From: Spirochaetaceae bacterium
GTDB lineage: Bacteria; Spirochaetota; Spirochaetia; DSM-27196; SLAA01
Length of the DNA: 8,010 bases
NCBI GenBank assembly: GCA_003564775.1
Contig: PXEI01000086.1
Span: forward strand, 1 to 8,010
Direction of reading: 5' to 3'
Part shown: one piece after another, positions 5,916 to 8,010 of the stretch
Position numbering within the stretch: position 1 is the first letter of the stretch
Layout: the number at the start of each line of letters is the position of its first letter
The notes under the pieces: model-generated
What the model was told of the DNA's origin: nothing
Databases searched by the model: none
The model's input: only the letters and a program-made list of their open reading frames with translations
Program-made: the position numbers and the translations under genes

Positions 5916-6632
5916 TCACGAAGCGGTTTCGCTGTCGGCAATCTGGCGGGGGAGATCGTCTCCATTCTTCCCGTTGTGGACGAGCAGTGACTCGCTGGGT
6001 TTGCCGGGAAGAGCATAGGAGAAGCGGTTGACCATTCGCGGAAGCGCGTAGCCGTCAAGCCCGTTCACGGCCACTACCGCACCCTTGTCCAACCGCAACC
6101 AGCCATCATTGCCCATGAGTCCGAAATCGACCCGTATCATCTCTATAGCTGCCACCATGAGGACGGCCCCGTTTTCCTGGATGGAGTACTCATTTTGGAA
6201 CCGGCACAGGAGCTGCACCGGGCTTTCGGCAACAAACGGCACTTCAACGCCGTCAACGTACTCTTCATCAAGCGATGTATGGTCAAACTCAGACTCATCG
6301 GAGTCGTAATGGGCCGATGTGTGGTGGGCGTCCTGGATCATGGCGGTACTGACATGGTTCACGGTAAACCAGCCGAACTCTTTTATATTGGAGTAGGTAT
6401 CACGAGGCTTAGAGCTTGGCCGCTGCATAAAACCAAGGAGTGGAGGTTCACTCCCGATATGGATAATGCTCCCGAACATTGCAAGGTTTACCTTGCCATC
6501 CGCAGTCCGGGATGCAATAAGATTTGCAGATTTGTAGCCAACGCAACTATTCACCAGGTTGAGACGGGGTGTCTTCTCCATCTGGTCAATGTCTTGTCTC
6601 GTAAAAACTTTCCGCATGGCATTGTTTTCCAT
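5916..6632 (-). CDS. Flavin-reductase-like FMN-binding split-barrel protein
   Basis: The product has 238 residues and looks soluble. It matches the flavin reductase-like (DIM6/NTAB-type) family. PRLNLVNSCVGYKSANLIAS (22-41) is the entry strand, and NLAMFGSIIHIGSEPPLLGF (49-68) is the FMN-contacting segment with the usual PP-hydrophobic motif. RDTYSNIKEFGWFTVNHVS (77-95) is the conserved 'D T..Ni..tg.f.vN' segment. Members bind FMN and reduce flavins or other acceptors, but many have no assigned substrate, and none can be read here. The start at 6632 is chosen because AGGA at 6641-6644 sits 8 bases before it; the ATG at 6641 overlaps that site. Its stop lies 3 bases from the barrel gene's stop, so the two genes converge with no terminator between them. 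Confidence 0.85.
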   Translation of the reverse strand: MENNAMRKVFTRQDIDQMEKTPRLNLVNSCVGYKSANLIASRTADGKVNLAMFGSIIHIGSEPPLLGFMQRPSSKPRDTYSNIKEFGWFTVNHVSTAMIQDAHHTSAHYDSDESEFDHTSLDEEYVDGVEVPFVAESPVQLLCRFQNEYSIQENGAVLMVAAIEMIRVDFGLMGNDGWLRLDKGAVVAVNGLDGYALPRMVNRFSYALPGKPSESLLVHNGKNGDDLPRQIADSETAS

Positions 6633-6640
6633 AATGTCCA

Positions 6641-6644
6641 TCCT
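6641..6644 (-). promoter_or_regulatory. Ribosome binding site deciding the flavin-reductase start
   Basis: AGGA on the minus strand, with an 8-base spacer to ATG 6632. It overlaps the alternative ATG at 6641, which therefore lacks its own site. A weak promoter candidate lies further upstream (TTTTCA, 17-base spacer, TACATT, in the region about 6670-6700). Confidence 0.55.
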
Positions 6645-6725
6645 GTACTTTCTAGTTAGGACAATGTAACGAATCTCTTCTTTGTTGAAAACCGAAAAAT
6701 TCGTGTTTGGCTGGAAAACCGTAAC

Positions 6726-6754
6726 TTGACCTCATGCCTCGGCGCGCGTACCAT
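6726..6754 (+). promoter_or_regulatory. Sigma70-like promoter for the diguanylate cyclase gene
   Basis: TTGACC (6726-6731, 5/6 to consensus) and TACCAT (6749-6754, 4/6) are separated by exactly 17 bases. The predicted transcript starts near 6761, leaving a leader of about 43 bases before ATG 6804. This is the best promoter match in the window. Confidence 0.55.
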
Positions 6755-6790
6755 AAACATAGTAGAAAAAACTGATCCTGGCTAGCCATT

Positions 6791-6798
6791 AGGAAAAG
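6791..6798 (+). promoter_or_regulatory. Ribosome binding site of the diguanylate cyclase gene
   Basis: AGGAAAAG precedes ATG 6804; the AGGA core ends 9 bases before the start codon. This supports the chosen start. Confidence 0.65.
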
Positions 6799-6803
6799 TG
6801 CAT

Positions 6804-8010
6804 ATGGAAAACGGTTCCCAAGCGTTCCGAGACAACCCTGATTCTGACCTTCACGTTCCTTCAGTTGATGCTACTCTGCCTCGAGCAATCCTACCTGCCC
6901 TCAAGAGGCTGGGGTTCTTCCTGCGCGACCTCAAGAACAATGTCAGTATAGCTAACGAGATCTGGCGCGATCTTGGTTATGAGGATGCACAGTTTTTTGG
7001 CGACCACTGGATGCAGTTGGTACATCCCGACGACAGACCCGCAGTGCGCAACCGCTACGAGGAGGTTGTGCGGGGCGATGTAGATGGGTTAAGCGGTGAG
7101 TTCCGTATGCGCGCGCATGATGGGTCGTGGCGCTGGATTCACTCCTCGGTCACGGTAGTCTCGCGAGATGCACATAACTCCGCAGCGGTCTATGTGGGGC
7201 GTGACATGGATGTCACCCATCGAAAAGAGCTGGAGCTGCAGCTTGCAGCCGCTCGTGAAGCTGCCGAACGCCGAGCTGAGGAGGCCGAAACACTCAGGCA
7301 GGTTGGCATTATTCTGGCCTCGGCAATGAGTGTGGAGGACGCCATTGAGGCGGTTCTTGAACAGGCGCGCAGAGTAATTCCCTACCGCAGCGCCGGTGTC
7401 TATATGTTAAAGGACGAGGCGGTGCGTCTCGTCGGCGGGAGTGATGCTCCAGGCGATATATCTTTTGACCTGGTGTCGCAGGATGAACACATAGGTAGAC
7501 TTGAACTGTGTACCGATGGTGGGCAGGCGCTTGACGAGCGACAAATGGAGCTCCTCCGGGCGTTCTCTGATCAAGTGGCGGTTGCGCTTCGGGCCTCGCG
7601 GCTGTACGACGAGACCCTGGCCTTGGCGATGACCGACTCATTAACCGGTCTTTCTACCAGACGTGCCTTTGAACACCTGGCCTCACATCGCATTGCACTT
7701 GCCAAACGGAATGAAACACCGGTTTCGGTGATGATGATCGATATCGACTACTTCAAACAACTTAACGACTGTTACGGCCACGCCGCGGGAGACATTGTGC
7801 TCCAGGCGGTAGGCGAGGCTTTTCGCGAAACTCTGCGCAAAAGTGATGAAGGCTGCCGTTTTGGTGGCGATGAGTTCGTAATTCTCTTGCCGGAAACCGA
7901 TAGCGAACAGGCCTTGCTTGTTGCCCACCGGCTGCGAGACTCGTTGCGGCGACTGTCGCCGGTTGATTTTGACTCGCTTTCCGATGGAGCAGCGAACGGC
8001 ACCGCTCATA
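6804..8010 (+). CDS. PAS-GAF-GGDEF diguanylate cyclase, 3' end outside the window
   Basis: The frame is open from ATG 6804 to the window edge, giving 402 residues. A PAS domain of the PAS_3 type (about 25-145) shows LVHPDDR, FRMRAHDGSWRWIHSS and YVGRDMDVTHRKELE. A charged helix (about 140-168) follows as the signalling coiled coil, then a GAF-like domain (about 170-272). The GGDEF domain begins at TDSLTGLSTRRAF (277-289), with metal-site MIDIDYFKQLND (311-322) and intact active-site GGDEF at 354-358. RKSD at 345-348, five residues before GGDEF, is the RxxD inhibitory site for product feedback. The protein should make cyclic-di-GMP from two GTP in the cytoplasm in response to signals sensed by PAS and GAF; no membrane segment is seen. 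All key residues visible are intact, so it is probably active. The tail of GGDEF, and any further domain such as EAL, is off the window. Confidence 0.93.
   Translation, partial: MENGSQAFRDNPDSDLHVPSVDATLPRAILPALKRLGFFLRDLKNNVSIANEIWRDLGYEDAQFFGDHWMQLVHPDDRPAVRNRYEEVVRGDVDGLSGEFRMRAHDGSWRWIHSSVTVVSRDAHNSAAVYVGRDMDVTHRKELELQLAAAREAAERRAEEAETLRQVGIILASAMSVEDAIEAVLEQARRVIPYRSAGVYMLKDEAVRLVGGSDAPGDISFDLVSQDEHIGRLELCTDGGQALDERQMELLRAFSDQVAVALRASRLYDETLALAMTDSLTGLSTRRAFEHLASHRIALAKRNETPVSVMMIDIDYFKQLNDCYGHAAGDIVLQAVGEAFRETLRKSDEGCRFGGDEFVILLPETDSEQALLVAHRLRDSLRRLSPVDFDSLSDGAANGTAH

Noticed and set aside
5904..5925. Bidirectional terminator between the barrel and flavin-reductase genes
   Set aside because: Only 3 bases separate the stop codons, and no stem with a T-tract is visible on either strand.

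Overview
The window carries six protein genes on strictly alternating strands (-, +, -, +, -, +). The first and last run off the window edges. Base composition is moderately GC-rich, and no RNA gene, insertion sequence, CRISPR array or convincing intrinsic terminator was seen. No gap between genes exceeds 300 bases. The gene set fits an anaerobic or facultative bacterium. The best guess is a free-living spirochaete (Spirochaeta or Alkalispirochaeta type). This rests on the large fused CoA-enzyme activase, the discoidin-like 'NADase-type glycan-binding' secreted protein and the neighbouring small outer-membrane barrel. The taxonomic call is inference from remembered family distribution, not proof.

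Layout. (1) 2-2563, minus: N-terminal 854 residues of a fused 2-hydroxyacyl-CoA dehydratase activase-type protein with two ASKHA ATPase domains, a cysteine cluster and the start of the next domain. Its linker contains a 54-bp-period in-frame direct repeat with a 20-bp perfect palindrome. (2) 2564-2748: divergent intergenic region. (3) 2749-3726, plus: Gfo/Idh/MocA-family NAD(P)-dependent oxidoreductase. (4) 3717-4907, minus: secreted discoidin-like (glycan-binding type) protein, overlapping the oxidoreductase tail to tail by 10 bp. (5) About 4908-4982: compact divergent control region with back-to-back -10 elements and a 16-bp perfect palindrome. (6) 4983-5912, plus: signal-peptide-bearing outer-membrane beta-barrel candidate. 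(7) 5916-6632, minus: flavin-reductase-like FMN-binding split-barrel protein, 3 bp from the barrel gene's stop. (8) 6633-6803: divergent intergenic region with a good sigma70-like promoter and ribosome binding site for (9) 6804-8010, plus: PAS-GAF-GGDEF diguanylate cyclase, cut by the right edge inside the GGDEF domain.

The genes do not form an operon or an obvious pathway. The most plausible functional pair is the secreted glycan-binding-type protein and the outer-membrane barrel, which share a divergent control region and both face the envelope. I found no clear multi-gene novel system. The most distinctive signal is the palindromic repeat inserted in frame in the activase gene, which resembles an intragenic, protein-coding palindromic repeat family.
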